This document shows positions 32,666-42,830 of a stretch of 47,949 nt of DNA, piece after piece. The translations under genes were made by a program, and so were the position numbers. A model generated the notes under the pieces. It saw nothing but the letters and a program-made list of their open reading frames with translations. It was not told the origin of the DNA and did not search any database. The number at the start of each line of letters is the position of its first letter. Positions within the stretch are counted from its first letter, which is position 1. The DNA is taken from IMG/VR virus record IMGVR_UViG_3300027985_000960, positions 1 to 47,949 of that record. One strand, written 5' to 3'. Source of the DNA: a virus.

Positions 32666-33717
32666 CTACAACAATTAAGGCAGTTAAAACAGTTCATCAG
32701 ATACAGAGAGATGGAGCTAATATACCTTCAAGCAGTATTGTCTCAACATCAGCGTCTTTCGATAAATATAACGCTCAAACAGTTAGTGGTGCATGGAATA
32801 TAGAAGATGAGCTATATGAAAGTGATGATGCTGTATTAACTTCAAGCAGTGCTGTTGGCGAAGGTTTTTTAAAAACTGACGACAACGCCACTATTACTGG
32901 GCTGTGGACATTTTCAAATAATCTAACAGCAAACACTTTCTCATTAAGTAACAATACAAATGTAATAAAGGAGAACATAAACTTTTCAAACAGTGTAGAT
33001 ATAGGTAACGACCCAAGCATTAGTGTGGTTTACTTGTTTGGGGGTGAGGTTGAGGTCGCTAGAGTGACTAGCTTAGGTATGTCAATGCAGTCAAGGCTTG
33101 TTGGGCAACAGGGGTCAGATATAGTGTCAACAAGTCAAGTGACATTAAATGGAACTAATAATGGGAACACTTACGTTATTACAGGTAACACTGAAATAAA
33201 TCTAATAAACATATTTCAATGGAAAGATGGAGCTAGAGTTACATTGAAGTTCTCAGGAACACCGAGAATTAGGCACAATCAGACAGCTAGTGGCTTTTAT
33301 TCGCCAATCCTCCTTGCAGCAGGTGAGGATTTGGTTATGGAAGCTGGAGACACATTGGATTTAGCTTTAATAGATGGCGAGTGGAATGAAGTGAGTAGAT
33401 CTCATAAAGTAAAAAACAAAAAAGTAACAACAACAATAGATTTTACAATAGTCAATACCCACAACGTATCATTGGCTATACCATCTTCAGCTACAATAAT
33501 TGGAGATATTGGTTTCTTCATAAAGCAAAACACAGGATCTACGCTTTATCCATATAACACAGTAAGTAGCACTTTTGTTAACCCTATGGTTAATTATAAT
33601 ATCTATGATAGTGCAGGAACTATGGCAATTCAAATAAATGTATTTGATGCAGGGTTTTTTGATAATGCTAATTACAATAATGCGCCAATTGAAATTAGTT
33701 TTCAATACAAAATTTAA
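32656..33717 (+). CDS. Tail fibre-like protein
   Basis: 353 residues, rich in Ser, Thr and Asn. It has phage-fibre repeats such as AQTVSGAWNIEDELYESDDAVL and LKTDDNATITGLWTF. The C-terminal ~90 residues (TTTIDFTIVNTHNVSLAI and onward) form a strand-rich domain. It is probably a fibre or tip accessory protein. Confidence 0.6.
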   Translation: MAITTTIKAVKTVHQIQRDGANIPSSSIVSTSASFDKYNAQTVSGAWNIEDELYESDDAVLTSSSAVGEGFLKTDDNATITGLWTFSNNLTANTFSLSNNTNVIKENINFSNSVDIGNDPSISVVYLFGGEVEVARVTSLGMSMQSRLVGQQGSDIVSTSQVTLNGTNNGNTYVITGNTEINLINIFQWKDGARVTLKFSGTPRIRHNQTASGFYSPILLAAGEDLVMEAGDTLDLALIDGEWNEVSRSHKVKNKKVTTTIDFTIVNTHNVSLAIPSSATIIGDIGFFIKQNTGSTLYPYNTVSSTFVNPMVNYNIYDSAGTMAIQINVFDAGFFDNANYNNAPIEISFQYKI

Positions 33718-33765
33718 CTTAACTTTCAACCAATTAAATCAGTCACAACATTAAACAAATACATA

Positions 33766-33972
33766 ATGAATAAAGCTTTTTTGAATTGGTTTATGGGCAT
33801 ATCCATGTCCATCCTACTAGGCTTTACGGCTTGGGTAGGGACAACACTTGTAGAACTAAAAGTTAATGTAGCCGAAATAAAGGTGAAGGTTACTCAACTA
33901 GAGAAGGGTCAACGGATTCTTGCTTACGAACCTGCAAGTGAAGCTAGATTAACAGAACAAAACGTGAGATAA
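33766..33972 (+). CDS. Small membrane-anchored coiled-coil protein
   Basis: 68 residues. One transmembrane segment (about residues 7-28, FLNWFMGISMSILLGFTAWVG) is followed by a heptad-like helix (VELKVNVAEIKVKVTQLEKGQ). The layout resembles XhlA-type or spanin-like lysis accessories. It shares one base with the next gene, a likely holin. Confidence 0.6.
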   Translation: MNKAFLNWFMGISMSILLGFTAWVGTTLVELKVNVAEIKVKVTQLEKGQRILAYEPASEARLTEQNVR

Positions 33973-34172
33973 TGGTAAACAAAATCACGACTGTATTAGG
34001 AGTGCTGCTTATAGCGGCAGCCTCCTATTCAGTATTTAGACTAGATAAGGTGATGTGGCTAGATGCATCATTTGGCATCGGAATGGGTGTGGGGCTAATC
34101 TATACAAAGAACAGTTCATTAAGTAGGAATTTGTTTGATTTGATAAACAACAAAAAAGATACATCTAAATAA
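33972..34172 (+). CDS. Putative holin
   Basis: 66 residues with two hydrophobic segments (about residues 6-22 and 30-46) and a charged tail (NNKKDTSK). The size and layout fit class II holins, which open the inner membrane for the lysozyme or amidase. It is coupled with the upstream coiled-coil membrane protein. The amidase gene is about 6.6 kb away, so the lysis genes are split. Confidence 0.5.
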   Translation: MVNKITTVLGVLLIAAASYSVFRLDKVMWLDASFGIGMGVGLIYTKNSSLSRNLFDLINNKKDTSK

Positions 34173-34181
34173 AAATACAAT

Positions 34182-35564
34182 ATGAATAGGTATCATAAGG
34201 GCACTGATATATTAAATACAATAACTGTAGAGAATGTAGATATTTCAACAGCAGTTAATGTGTATGTGATGGTTGTAACTCCACATGGAGAGAAAGTGAA
34301 GCAGATGGCTTTGTATTCAGAGGTGGGGTTCATTGACGGAGATCTTTCATTAAGTGGAGATGAGATTACCGTAAAAGTTCACAGAGCTGAAACATTATTG
34401 CTGGAATATGGCAAATATTACTATCAAGTGCTAGCTTCATTCTCAGATGCAGGATTTGAAGATGCAGTAAGAATTGATAGTGCATCAAAGTGCGCTTTCC
34501 AAGTCGTTAGAGACATTGAAGACACGGTTGACGGTAGAGATATTGAGATAGACTTACCTAAATACCAAGGCGAGTCATGTTATTTATATGTCGCTTATGC
34601 GAGCGATGATATTGGATCAGACTTCTCGTTAGTGCCAACAGATACCTTGAAATATAGAGCCGAGATTCAATCAAGAGTTGAATTAGTGCCACCAACAGAA
34701 GTTGACTTTAGTGGAGCTATTTGGGTAAAATATCTTGGAGAAGATGGAACAGGTAGTGGGGACGCTACATTGCAGGAAGACATTGAATCTATAGGTGTTG
34801 GAACGGTAGGTGGTATCAACGAGGGAGATATTTTGTTGACAGGAACAACATTTACTGAGTTCACAAAGCAGTTATTGCAAAAAGTAGTTCCACCAACATA
34901 CATCAATCCAACGCTATCATTATCTGTATCACCATCAGCATCACAAGAGATTGGAAGCACAACTAGCTTTACACTAACACCAAACTTCAATCAAAACGAT
35001 GCAGGAGCAGTAAACAGTGTTGTCTTTAAGAGAGCTGGGGTCACTATACACACCCAATCAAACCTAGCACCATTCGTTGATACAAACAGGACAGTTGATT
35101 ACTCATCACTTTTGTACTCTGTTGAAGTTAGTTATGATGATGGAGCTGTGAAAGACGATAATTTTGGCAACCCATATCCAATAGGGCAAATATTGGCTGG
35201 AACTATTGTTGGAAATAGAACAGTGACAGGAGATTACTATAATTGGTATGGAGCTTATGGAACATCTGCACCAACGCAAGGCAGTGATATTAGAACACTG
35301 AACTCAACATTCAATACATCATTTACTCTCAATACAGGAACTACAGCCTTATTTCACACAATAGCTGTTCCACAATATCTAGACCTAATAAGCGTAATTG
35401 ATCAAGATGCACTTAATGCAAACATAACTGTGGACTATCAGCTAAGTGGAACAATAACACAAGTTCCAGATGGAGGAGGAACATTAGTTCAATACAAAGT
35501 ATATACACTAGAAATAACAGTTCCATACAGTACAAACCATAGACACAATGTAGTAGTAGGATAA
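34182..35564 (+). CDS. Tail fibre / baseplate upper protein-like
   Basis: 460 residues. The first ~110 (MNRYHKGTDILNTITVENVDISTAVNVYVMVVTPHGE, then YYYQVLASFSDAGFEDAVR) resemble the BppU-type attachment domain of baseplate proteins. The rest is strand-rich with STTSFTLTPNF. It starts a set of fibre genes and lies 3 bases before the next. Confidence 0.6.
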   Translation: MNRYHKGTDILNTITVENVDISTAVNVYVMVVTPHGEKVKQMALYSEVGFIDGDLSLSGDEITVKVHRAETLLLEYGKYYYQVLASFSDAGFEDAVRIDSASKCAFQVVRDIEDTVDGRDIEIDLPKYQGESCYLYVAYASDDIGSDFSLVPTDTLKYRAEIQSRVELVPPTEVDFSGAIWVKYLGEDGTGSGDATLQEDIESIGVGTVGGINEGDILLTGTTFTEFTKQLLQKVVPPTYINPTLSLSVSPSASQEIGSTTSFTLTPNFNQNDAGAVNSVVFKRAGVTIHTQSNLAPFVDTNRTVDYSSLLYSVEVSYDDGAVKDDNFGNPYPIGQILAGTIVGNRTVTGDYYNWYGAYGTSAPTQGSDIRTLNSTFNTSFTLNTGTTALFHTIAVPQYLDLISVIDQDALNANITVDYQLSGTITQVPDGGGTLVQYKVYTLEITVPYSTNHRHNVVVG

Positions 35565-35567
35565 TAT

Positions 35568-37661
35568 ATGGCAAGTAATTTAGAATTAGTGGGTGGAGTT
35601 AAGACACTAAACCCACAACCAACAGACCCAAGGTCACATAGAGAAACGTTCGCTGAACTGCAAGCAGATGCTACTTACTACATAGGATACAGATCTATTC
35701 ATGTGGTTGAAGATGGAAAAGACTATAAGGTAACAGGTGGATCAGTTGGAGCTTGGGTACTTGAAGAAGTTGATGCTGGAGGTGGCGGAATAGAAGAAGC
35801 CCCAATAAACAATAGAGAGTATACTAGGCGAAACGGAGCTTGGGAGTCAGATGTATCAAGAGATGATGTTGTTATTACATTAGCTTTGGGGGAAGACACT
35901 AGTGATGTTAATGCTGTTCTAGACACCCTTCCAAGAAATAGACAGGGAAGTGCTATATATATCGCTTTGGAGGATGGAGCGCACACACTGACAGGTCAAT
36001 TGAGTTTAGATGGATTTTACAATGGAAGTATTGTAATTACAACATCAACACAGTCTTCAGATGACCCTACAGTAGCAAGACCAGCATCATTGCAGATGCC
36101 AGCATCTTGGGTAAACTATGTAAAAGGCAATGCAACATTAGAGTTTGTGGGTATTGAGTTTATTGTAAATACACCTTTACCAACTATAGTAACATCTCCA
36201 AAAAAGGTCGTTAATTTAAATAAATGTAGACTAAATTTTTCAACAAACCCAACTACAGGTCTAGCTTCCATATTAGAAGTGTTTTCATTAAGTACAGTAT
36301 CATTTGATAATATATACCTAATTCCATCTCCAACAGCTAGTGTCAATACGATAGCTTGGAGTTTAACAAATAGTGGCGATGCTGCTGGAAGTATAACACA
36401 TTTTAAGAACTGTATTTCAAATGGGGTTGATGATTTTGATTTCTTATATGTTGGAAAGGGGTCAATTGTTGATCATGCTGACAACACAGGCGTTGTTTAT
36501 CAGCACAATGGTTTAGCTACAGTTTTGTCCCCAACTGGAGGTGGTGGGGGAGATCAAAATATACCTGCATGGAATAACAGCACATCTTATGATACAGACT
36601 TTATTGTTCAGTACAACTCTAGACTATATTCATCAAAAGTTGACAGCAACTTAAACAATCAACCACCTGCAAGTGGTGAAGATGCTTTTTGGTTAGAGGT
36701 TAGTGCAAGTGAGACAACAACAACTCCATTGTGGAGTCCAGGTGTTTACAGTACAGAAAGATCAGAGGTTTTTTATTACGATGCAGCAAATGACAGGTAT
36801 GAGAAATATGTATTAAGGGCATCAGTGCCATTTACATCAAGTAACCTTGAGGTTGAGGCAGCGAATGGAAATTGGCAAACAACAAGCGAGTTTAATAACA
36901 TTTCAGACGTTGAGGCTTCAGATTTAACAAGTGGCACAAACAGTAATTTACACTTTCACTATTCAGATAGATCTAGATCCAATCACACAGGAACACAGAC
37001 ACATGATACAATAAGTGATTTTGACACTGCTGTAGCTTTGAATACGTCAGTTGTTGCCAACTCATTAAAGGTAAGTGCAGATGGAAGTATAAACACTCAC
37101 TCAGACGTAGATTTAACGGGATTGGCAGATGGTCAAATATTAAAGTACAATTCCACATCAGGTAACTTTGAGCCTACTGACGAGAGTGGCGGCGGCGGCC
37201 ACACTATACAAGACGAGGGGACGCCATTAACACAGCGTACTAATCTTAATTTTGTAGGAGATGCTGTAACAGTAACAGACGATAGTGGTAATGATGCTAC
37301 GGTAGTAACGATAAATGGCGGTGCTGCATTTCCACAATGGGAGCAAAAAACGGCAACGGCGTGGGATGGCTCGAATTATGCACCTAATGGGCTAGAAAGT
37401 GATTTACAAAAAAGAACTGTTAATAATGGCGTAAGTACACTTAATTTTATAGCACCTACAAACTTTCCGACAGATAGGAATGAGGTAGTAATTATTATTG
37501 ATAACTCAGCTAATAATACAGCAATAGGTATTATCAATTGGACAGGTTATGTATTCAAAGTTGGTGTTAGGCCAAGTGGTTTAGCAGCTAACGCACAGGC
37601 TACATTAAAGCTAAATAATGAGTATGGTGTTATTAAAGCGAATTGGGAGGTAGACGAATAA
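35568..37661 (+). CDS. Tail fibre with carbohydrate-binding module
   Basis: 697 residues. Residues about 330-380 (PAWNNSTSYDTDFIVQYNSRLYSSK, then FWLEVS) match the CBM5/12 fold, a chitin-binding-type module used in fibres to hold glycans. Repeats such as HDTISDFDTAVALNT and DLTGLADGQILKYNST are known from fibres. GHTIQDEGTPLTQRTNLNF begins a C-terminal domain. The stop shares one base with the next start. Confidence 0.7.
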   Translation: MASNLELVGGVKTLNPQPTDPRSHRETFAELQADATYYIGYRSIHVVEDGKDYKVTGGSVGAWVLEEVDAGGGGIEEAPINNREYTRRNGAWESDVSRDDVVITLALGEDTSDVNAVLDTLPRNRQGSAIYIALEDGAHTLTGQLSLDGFYNGSIVITTSTQSSDDPTVARPASLQMPASWVNYVKGNATLEFVGIEFIVNTPLPTIVTSPKKVVNLNKCRLNFSTNPTTGLASILEVFSLSTVSFDNIYLIPSPTASVNTIAWSLTNSGDAAGSITHFKNCISNGVDDFDFLYVGKGSIVDHADNTGVVYQHNGLATVLSPTGGGGGDQNIPAWNNSTSYDTDFIVQYNSRLYSSKVDSNLNNQPPASGEDAFWLEVSASETTTTPLWSPGVYSTERSEVFYYDAANDRYEKYVLRASVPFTSSNLEVEAANGNWQTTSEFNNISDVEASDLTSGTNSNLHFHYSDRSRSNHTGTQTHDTISDFDTAVALNTSVVANSLKVSADGSINTHSDVDLTGLADGQILKYNSTSGNFEPTDESGGGGHTIQDEGTPLTQRTNLNFVGDAVTVTDDSGNDATVVTINGGAAFPQWEQKTATAWDGSNYAPNGLESDLQKRTVNNGVSTLNFIAPTNFPTDRNEVVIIIDNSANNTAIGIINWTGYVFKVGVRPSGLAANAQATLKLNNEYGVIKANWEVDE

Positions 37662-40171
37662 TGAGCTATAAAAATAATCAACCCTTGCAAGTTCTCAATA
37701 AGTATGATGAGACTACAGGGGAAATGGTGACAGATCCTACTAATCCTATTAGTGATAAGTATGGAGATAGGAGAGAGGTTAGAGAGGGAAGGAGTCTTTA
37801 TTTTAATGAGACGTTAACCTACCTATATTACGGAGCTGTGGATATTACAAGCTGGACAGAGTTTGAGTTTTTTGTGCGGTTTAAAATGGATGTCACATTT
37901 ACTAATACGTCTTTTCGTATAGTGTCTATACAACACAGTGGAGGGGATGACATTCGACTGGCTTCTATATCTGATTTGGGAGTTTTATCTTTTACAATGG
38001 ACGACGGAACGGCTTTTGGTGCTCAATTACAGCAGGATTACACCGACGGGAATTGGCATTACGCTTTTTGCTCATGGAGTGAAACAACAAAACTACTTAG
38101 GGTTATTACCGATTTAGAGACCAGAGAACTAAATTACCCTAGTAATAGTTTTGATTTTTCTACCGCAACAGGTGCGACTGTAATAGCTAATAGAGCTGGC
38201 GGGTTGTCTGTAGATTTGTCATACAAGGGAGATGTAGAAAGCTTTGCATTAAAAAACACCTTATTTACAGAAGCAGAACGCACAGCGTTAATCGAGGGCT
38301 GTTTCAATAATATTAGTATTGAAATATACAGCACTTTAGAGGAAGAGGTTGGAACTATTGTATTTGATTTAACTAAAAATCATAATGCTACACTCATAAA
38401 TGCCTCATCTAACTCCTATAATACTGTGAATTTGTTTTGTTCAAGAGCTAACGATTACGGCTACACTCTATCAGATGGCTCAACTTATTATTACGATCAA
38501 GCTTTAACTCAATTAATACCTGCTAATGTAATTATACCTCGTGATGAAAGTAATACAACTAAATGTTGTGCCTACATTACAGGAGGTGTTCAAGCGGATT
38601 TACAATATAAAGGTGAAAATCCTTACCCTGCTAAAGTGGTGCAGAGTGGTTGTTTTGCAGGAACTGGTAGCAATTTGATTGACATAGGACTCATAACTGA
38701 TTTATTTGTAGATGATTTTATGTTTAAATTTAGATTTGAATTGAAAAATTTAAACGATATTGTTTTACAACGAATATTTAGAACTGGAAGTTATGGCGAA
38801 TCAAATGGATTTGTACTTAGAACATTAGATTCAGTCGGATTTCAGATGACAATAGGCAAGGGTCAGGTTAATTTAGCGGATCCGATTTCAAAGTGGAAGA
38901 TAGGTGTTCAATATTGTGTTGAAATAACAAAAATAGGAACAGCATTCAATTACACTAGAAAGGATCAACACGGGAATGTATTATACACTGAGGATAAGAT
39001 TCTAAACTCAGCAAGCATGGACTATTTGCCTACTACATCAACAATCATTTACGGTGAATCGGAGAGTATTTTGCTATGTGATTTCCAATGGATAGAACTT
39101 GATGGAGCGGGGGATGTTGTCGAAACAAGAGGTAATTGGCCACTTACTAATTTAGAATCAGATGGAACAACTTACTATGATGTATCAGGTAATGGTAATC
39201 ACGGTACTCTAATAAACGGTTCAAGCGCTAACTACGGTTTACAAGACGAGTTTCATTATTTACAGGATAAAGGCTTTAATATCGGAGAGCAGCGATTTTG
39301 GTATTCAACTGATTTCTCTATAGGGGTATGGGCAGCTAGATTTTTAACAAAAACAACTGGGCAGCCAGATGTCGATGGTGGAAACTTAGCGGTATTGATT
39401 ACTAATACAGCAGCAGCGGATTGTGAGTTAAGGCAGACTACTACAGTTGAAAATTTCAATGTATTATCAACTGTTAGTATTGTAGTGAAAGCAGGTACAT
39501 CCCCTTATGTATACCTTAGGGGCTTTGCAAATAATTATACTGTTATATTTAATGTAACAGATGAGACATATAGCATTACTAGTGGAACTGTTCAGTTAGC
39601 TAGTATAGTAGATATAGGAGATGGGTGGAAGTTATGTAAAGTAGTTGCAAATGGTATAGGTGGAGTTAACGGGCAGTTATATTCGTTCGGAGTTACGGAC
39701 AATATGACTCAAATAAATTCAACCACAATAGGTAATAGTATATATCTCTATAAACCACATTTTTATGAAACATCAATCGCGCCTAATGTAGTTCCAGTAG
39801 AAACAGAAGGGGTAGGGACTGAGGTTTATAACAGAAAAATACCAGCTAAAGAAGATAAATCCACAGACGTTTTCGCAAATACGATTTTCATACCTCAAAA
39901 CGGATATAGATTTCTAGACTCAGGAAGTAAGTTAAGACACCCTAAAGCACCTGCATTAATACAAGCAGATGAAAATAATATCCTATTCGATATATCAGGC
40001 GAACCGATAGATCAGGAATTTGATGATTTCACAACGAATAATTTATCAAACAATCAGCATTTTAACGATGTATCAAACACTAATTACATCGAACAAATGA
40101 GGTATCATAAACCTGACAATTTAGCAAGTCAGCAACAAATTAACACAGAAAAGAAGCTAACTAATAATTAA
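37661..40171 (+). CDS. Tail fibre with LamG-like domains
   Basis: 836 residues from the ATG at 37661; the TTG at 37643 is unlikely because it overlaps the previous gene. Two concanavalin-like (LamG) regions are visible: one near residues 45-200 (SLYFNETLTYLYYG, DGNWHYAFCSWSETTKLLRV) and one near 330-530 (GNWPLTNLESDGTTYYDVSGNGNHGTLING). Such domains bind glycans. It is probably a host-recognition protein. Confidence 0.7.
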   Translation: MSYKNNQPLQVLNKYDETTGEMVTDPTNPISDKYGDRREVREGRSLYFNETLTYLYYGAVDITSWTEFEFFVRFKMDVTFTNTSFRIVSIQHSGGDDIRLASISDLGVLSFTMDDGTAFGAQLQQDYTDGNWHYAFCSWSETTKLLRVITDLETRELNYPSNSFDFSTATGATVIANRAGGLSVDLSYKGDVESFALKNTLFTEAERTALIEGCFNNISIEIYSTLEEEVGTIVFDLTKNHNATLINASSNSYNTVNLFCSRANDYGYTLSDGSTYYYDQALTQLIPANVIIPRDESNTTKCCAYITGGVQADLQYKGENPYPAKVVQSGCFAGTGSNLIDIGLITDLFVDDFMFKFRFELKNLNDIVLQRIFRTGSYGESNGFVLRTLDSVGFQMTIGKGQVNLADPISKWKIGVQYCVEITKIGTAFNYTRKDQHGNVLYTEDKILNSASMDYLPTTSTIIYGESESILLCDFQWIELDGAGDVVETRGNWPLTNLESDGTTYYDVSGNGNHGTLINGSSANYGLQDEFHYLQDKGFNIGEQRFWYSTDFSIGVWAARFLTKTTGQPDVDGGNLAVLITNTAAADCELRQTTTVENFNVLSTVSIVVKAGTSPYVYLRGFANNYTVIFNVTDETYSITSGTVQLASIVDIGDGWKLCKVVANGIGGVNGQLYSFGVTDNMTQINSTTIGNSIYLYKPHFYETSIAPNVVPVETEGVGTEVYNRKIPAKEDKSTDVFANTIFIPQNGYRFLDSGSKLRHPKAPALIQADENNILFDISGEPIDQEFDDFTTNNLSNNQHFNDVSNTNYIEQMRYHKPDNLASQQQINTEKKLTNN

Positions 40172-40174
40172 GTA

Positions 40175-40792
40175 ATGAATAAGCCAGTTAGAGTAATAGT
40201 AAATAGAGAGTTAGTTAAGAACTTCACAAAAAGCAACCCTAACTCTAAAAAAGACAATGTTGCTGTGATGTTTAAGGATGATCTAATCACAGAGGGAAGC
40301 AGTAGGAGAAAGAATTCTGATTTATTAGTATGTGACCTTATTAGCGAAGGTTACGATTATATCACAGATTCTAAAGGCAGAGAGAGAAAAGTAAAAGTAA
40401 GTGAGGAAATTGATTTTGCGCCTATAAATTTACTATTCGTAGTTAATGACTTAGGGGGTGAGGTATATTTTTACAATCCTTATATTAAAGTAGCTGAGGC
40501 AAATATTGATGATGAGATTCCAGAAGGTTTACCCAATAGAACTTACACGGTTGTAATTGACGACTCAGACCCTGATAACATCATAACAGAAGAAAGAGTT
40601 CACACATGGCGGACATGGCGAGATGAAAATCATCCTTTAGGTGACGTTGTAAATGGTTATTATTACTTTATTTCAAATACTTTCTTTGATTACTTACTAG
40701 GGAGTGAATTGGTATTGATAAACAATGCTACAGGGGTAGAGATAATAAGTATTGAGCAGTATCAATCTGAAATGCCTGTTATTGAGATTTAA
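40175..40792 (+). CDS. Hypothetical protein of the fibre module
   Basis: 205 residues, acidic and strand-rich with aromatic pairs (VVNGYYYFISNTFFDYLLGSELVLI). It follows the LamG fibre by 3 bases and precedes the amidase. It may be a fibre chaperone or cap. No family is recognised. Confidence 0.55.
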   Translation: MNKPVRVIVNRELVKNFTKSNPNSKKDNVAVMFKDDLITEGSSRRKNSDLLVCDLISEGYDYITDSKGRERKVKVSEEIDFAPINLLFVVNDLGGEVYFYNPYIKVAEANIDDEIPEGLPNRTYTVVIDDSDPDNIITEERVHTWRTWRDENHPLGDVVNGYYYFISNTFFDYLLGSELVLINNATGVEIISIEQYQSEMPVIEI

Positions 40793-40802
40793 TACTATAA
40801 CC

Positions 40803-41267
40803 ATGAAACCAAGAGATTTAAATATAATTAAAGAAGCCATCTTTCACATCAATGACTCACCCCACCCCCATCACAATATTGATACTATAGATGGGGAAGG
40901 ATGGCATAAAGATAGATTCAACACAACTGCAAGCAAAGCACCCAAAGGCAAGTATCAGTATTGCGGATACCACTTCCTCATAAAGTTCGATGGAGAAGTA
41001 GAGGCAGGTAGGTTATTAGAGTATTATGGACAGCATTGCAAGGGACATAATTACAGATCTGTTGGCATTTGTTTTCAAGGAGACATATCAACAGAAATAA
41101 CTGATGAGCAATTGTTGTCAGCTAGAGAACTGTTAATAGAGTTGCGAGAAGGAAAGCTAAAAAACTTATCAAAAGCAACTCAGCATAGTGACTACGAACC
41201 CAAAAAACCCCATTGTGCAGGACTTACTAAATCACAACTACAATTACTAAATCAAGTTTTATTATAA
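40803..41267 (+). CDS. N-acetylmuramoyl-L-alanine amidase-like endolysin
   Basis: 154 residues from the ATG at 40803. The pattern is amidase_2-like: FHINDSPHPHHNIDTIDGEGWHKDRFNT, then CGYHFLIKFDGEVEAGR (with H of YHFLI as zinc ligand), GHNYRSVGICFQGD, and a C-terminal His in ATQHSDYEPKKPHCAGL with the late zinc-ligand pattern HxxxxxxxxxC. It cuts the amide bond between muramic acid and the peptide. It is single-domain with no binding repeat. Confidence 0.8.
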   Translation: MKPRDLNIIKEAIFHINDSPHPHHNIDTIDGEGWHKDRFNTTASKAPKGKYQYCGYHFLIKFDGEVEAGRLLEYYGQHCKGHNYRSVGICFQGDISTEITDEQLLSARELLIELREGKLKNLSKATQHSDYEPKKPHCAGLTKSQLQLLNQVLL

Positions 41268-41281
41268 AAATACAGAAATAA

Positions 41282-42703
41282 ATGGCTTTAAAATTTTTTA
41301 AGAGAGGTAATTTGTGGATATATCAAGGACATGGTGCAGAACTTGCTGAAGAAATATCTGTAACCTCTGGTTACTACAAAAGGGTAATAGATGGAAATAT
41401 TATAAGCATAGTTGGTATCAACACAGACACAAACGTGCTAATTAAAGAAGAGTTGGTTACAGATATAGTTAAAAATGACAATGGAGACTATTATGAATCA
41501 ATACTTGACTTTATTGCACTAACTGAACCATTTTTTGTTTCACAGTCTGTTTCTAGCGGCACTGACTATGCCAACAGAACATCAATGAATAGTGTGTTTG
41601 GTGAAAAATATGTTGGACACAGAAAGGTGAATGTTGCGTCTCAGTTTCAATACGGGTTTCCACAAGACGATGCCAATTCTAGTATTGTAGGATCTGGAAA
41701 TATAGGAATATCTGAAAGTATGCTGTATGTACAAACAGGTACAGACACAAATGGATATGCATCCATATCAAACAAAAAAGCGTTAAGGTATATACCTGGA
41801 CACGAAGCCTATATGTACTTTACAGCAGCTTTTACAGATGGTGTTGCAAACAGTTATCAGAGAGGTGGTATATTTGATGACAGTAATGGGTTTTTTGTAG
41901 GCTTTGAGGGGAGTCAGTTTTGTGTTTCTAGGAGGAGGTCTGGAGTAGACTATAATCACCAAATTGATGTAACTAAAGTATTTTCAGATGGGAGTTTTGA
42001 TCCAACAAAAGGTAATATCTACAAAATATCGTTTGGTTATTTAGGCTTTGCAAATATAAGCTTTGAAGTTTTGTCCCCAAAAGGCAACTGGGTTGTTATG
42101 TACTCTATTGAATATGCAGGCAAAAACATAGAAACCCACATAACAAACACAAACTTGCAACCAAGAATGGAGATTGGTAATACTGGCAACAACACAGACC
42201 TTACGTTGAAAACTGGTAGTTTTAGTGCAGGTGTTGTGGATGGTGGAAGTGCAAGTGACCCCTTAGCCAGAATGTTTGCTAAGTCATTGCCAAGCTTGAC
42301 TATTTCAGCAGGTGATTTTCACATCATAACATTTAGAAACAAAGATATATTTAATGGCATTAAAAACTATATAGAGTCATCCTTAAGGTTGTTATCTTTA
42401 TCTACAGATTTGAGCAAAAACAGTATAGTTTCGTTTAGAAAAAATGTTACAATAACAAATTCTCCAACATGGGTTGATGTTGATACCGCAAACAGTATTC
42501 ATGATTATGCACAAGATGTTACATTTTCTGGTGGAACAGAGGTTTTCTCAATAGCTTTAGCAAAGGTGTCTACATTCTTTGAAGATATGTATGATCAGAG
42601 AATCGAGTTACTACCAAACGAAACCATGACCATATCTATATATACACCACTTGGAACAAGTGGTACTATCGACCTGTCATTAAGGTGGGCTGAATTGTTT
42701 TAA
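41282..42703 (+). CDS. Fibre or spike-like protein
   Basis: 473 residues. It begins MALKFFKRGNLWIYQGHG. The middle has features of phage structural proteins (NRTSMNSVFGEKYVGHRKVNVASQFQYGF), and a strand-rich end is present. It closes the structural module and ends just before a terminator. No enzymatic motif is visible. Confidence 0.6.
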   Translation: MALKFFKRGNLWIYQGHGAELAEEISVTSGYYKRVIDGNIISIVGINTDTNVLIKEELVTDIVKNDNGDYYESILDFIALTEPFFVSQSVSSGTDYANRTSMNSVFGEKYVGHRKVNVASQFQYGFPQDDANSSIVGSGNIGISESMLYVQTGTDTNGYASISNKKALRYIPGHEAYMYFTAAFTDGVANSYQRGGIFDDSNGFFVGFEGSQFCVSRRRSGVDYNHQIDVTKVFSDGSFDPTKGNIYKISFGYLGFANISFEVLSPKGNWVVMYSIEYAGKNIETHITNTNLQPRMEIGNTGNNTDLTLKTGSFSAGVVDGGSASDPLARMFAKSLPSLTISAGDFHIITFRNKDIFNGIKNYIESSLRLLSLSTDLSKNSIVSFRKNVTITNSPTWVDVDTANSIHDYAQDVTFSGGTEVFSIALAKVSTFFEDMYDQRIELLPNETMTISIYTPLGTSGTIDLSLRWAELF

Positions 42704-42723
42704 AGTTTATTTATTTGTTTATC

Positions 42724-42754
42724 AGAGGATTCCTTACGGAGTCCTCTTTTTTTT
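42724..42754 (+). terminator. Intrinsic terminator at end of structural genes
   Basis: AGAGGATTCC and GGAGTCCTCT pair around TTAC, followed by eight T. It is strong and isolates the structural operon from array 2. Confidence 0.9.
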
Positions 42755-42775
42755 GTCTAAAAACTTTTGATTTCA

Positions 42776-42807
42776 TTTGGTGGTTAAAAATAAAACATTT
42801 ACCTTTG
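42776..42807 (+). promoter_or_regulatory. Promoter leading into cassette array 2
   Basis: TTTG at 42776-42779 and TACCTTTG at 42800-42807 are exactly 20 bases apart, a full match to the phylum consensus. It shares TACCTTTGTACA with the promoter ahead of array 1. It lies 23 bases before the next gene. Confidence 0.8.
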
Positions 42808-42830
42808 TACAGAATTTAAAAACATAAAAC

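Noticed and set aside
22877-33729. Minus-strand ORFs across tail genes
   Set aside because: They are antisense shadows of large, well-recognised structural genes.
40752-40802. Longer start for the amidase
   Set aside because: It would overlap the preceding gene by 41 bases with a non-amidase sequence; the ATG at 40803 begins the domain directly.
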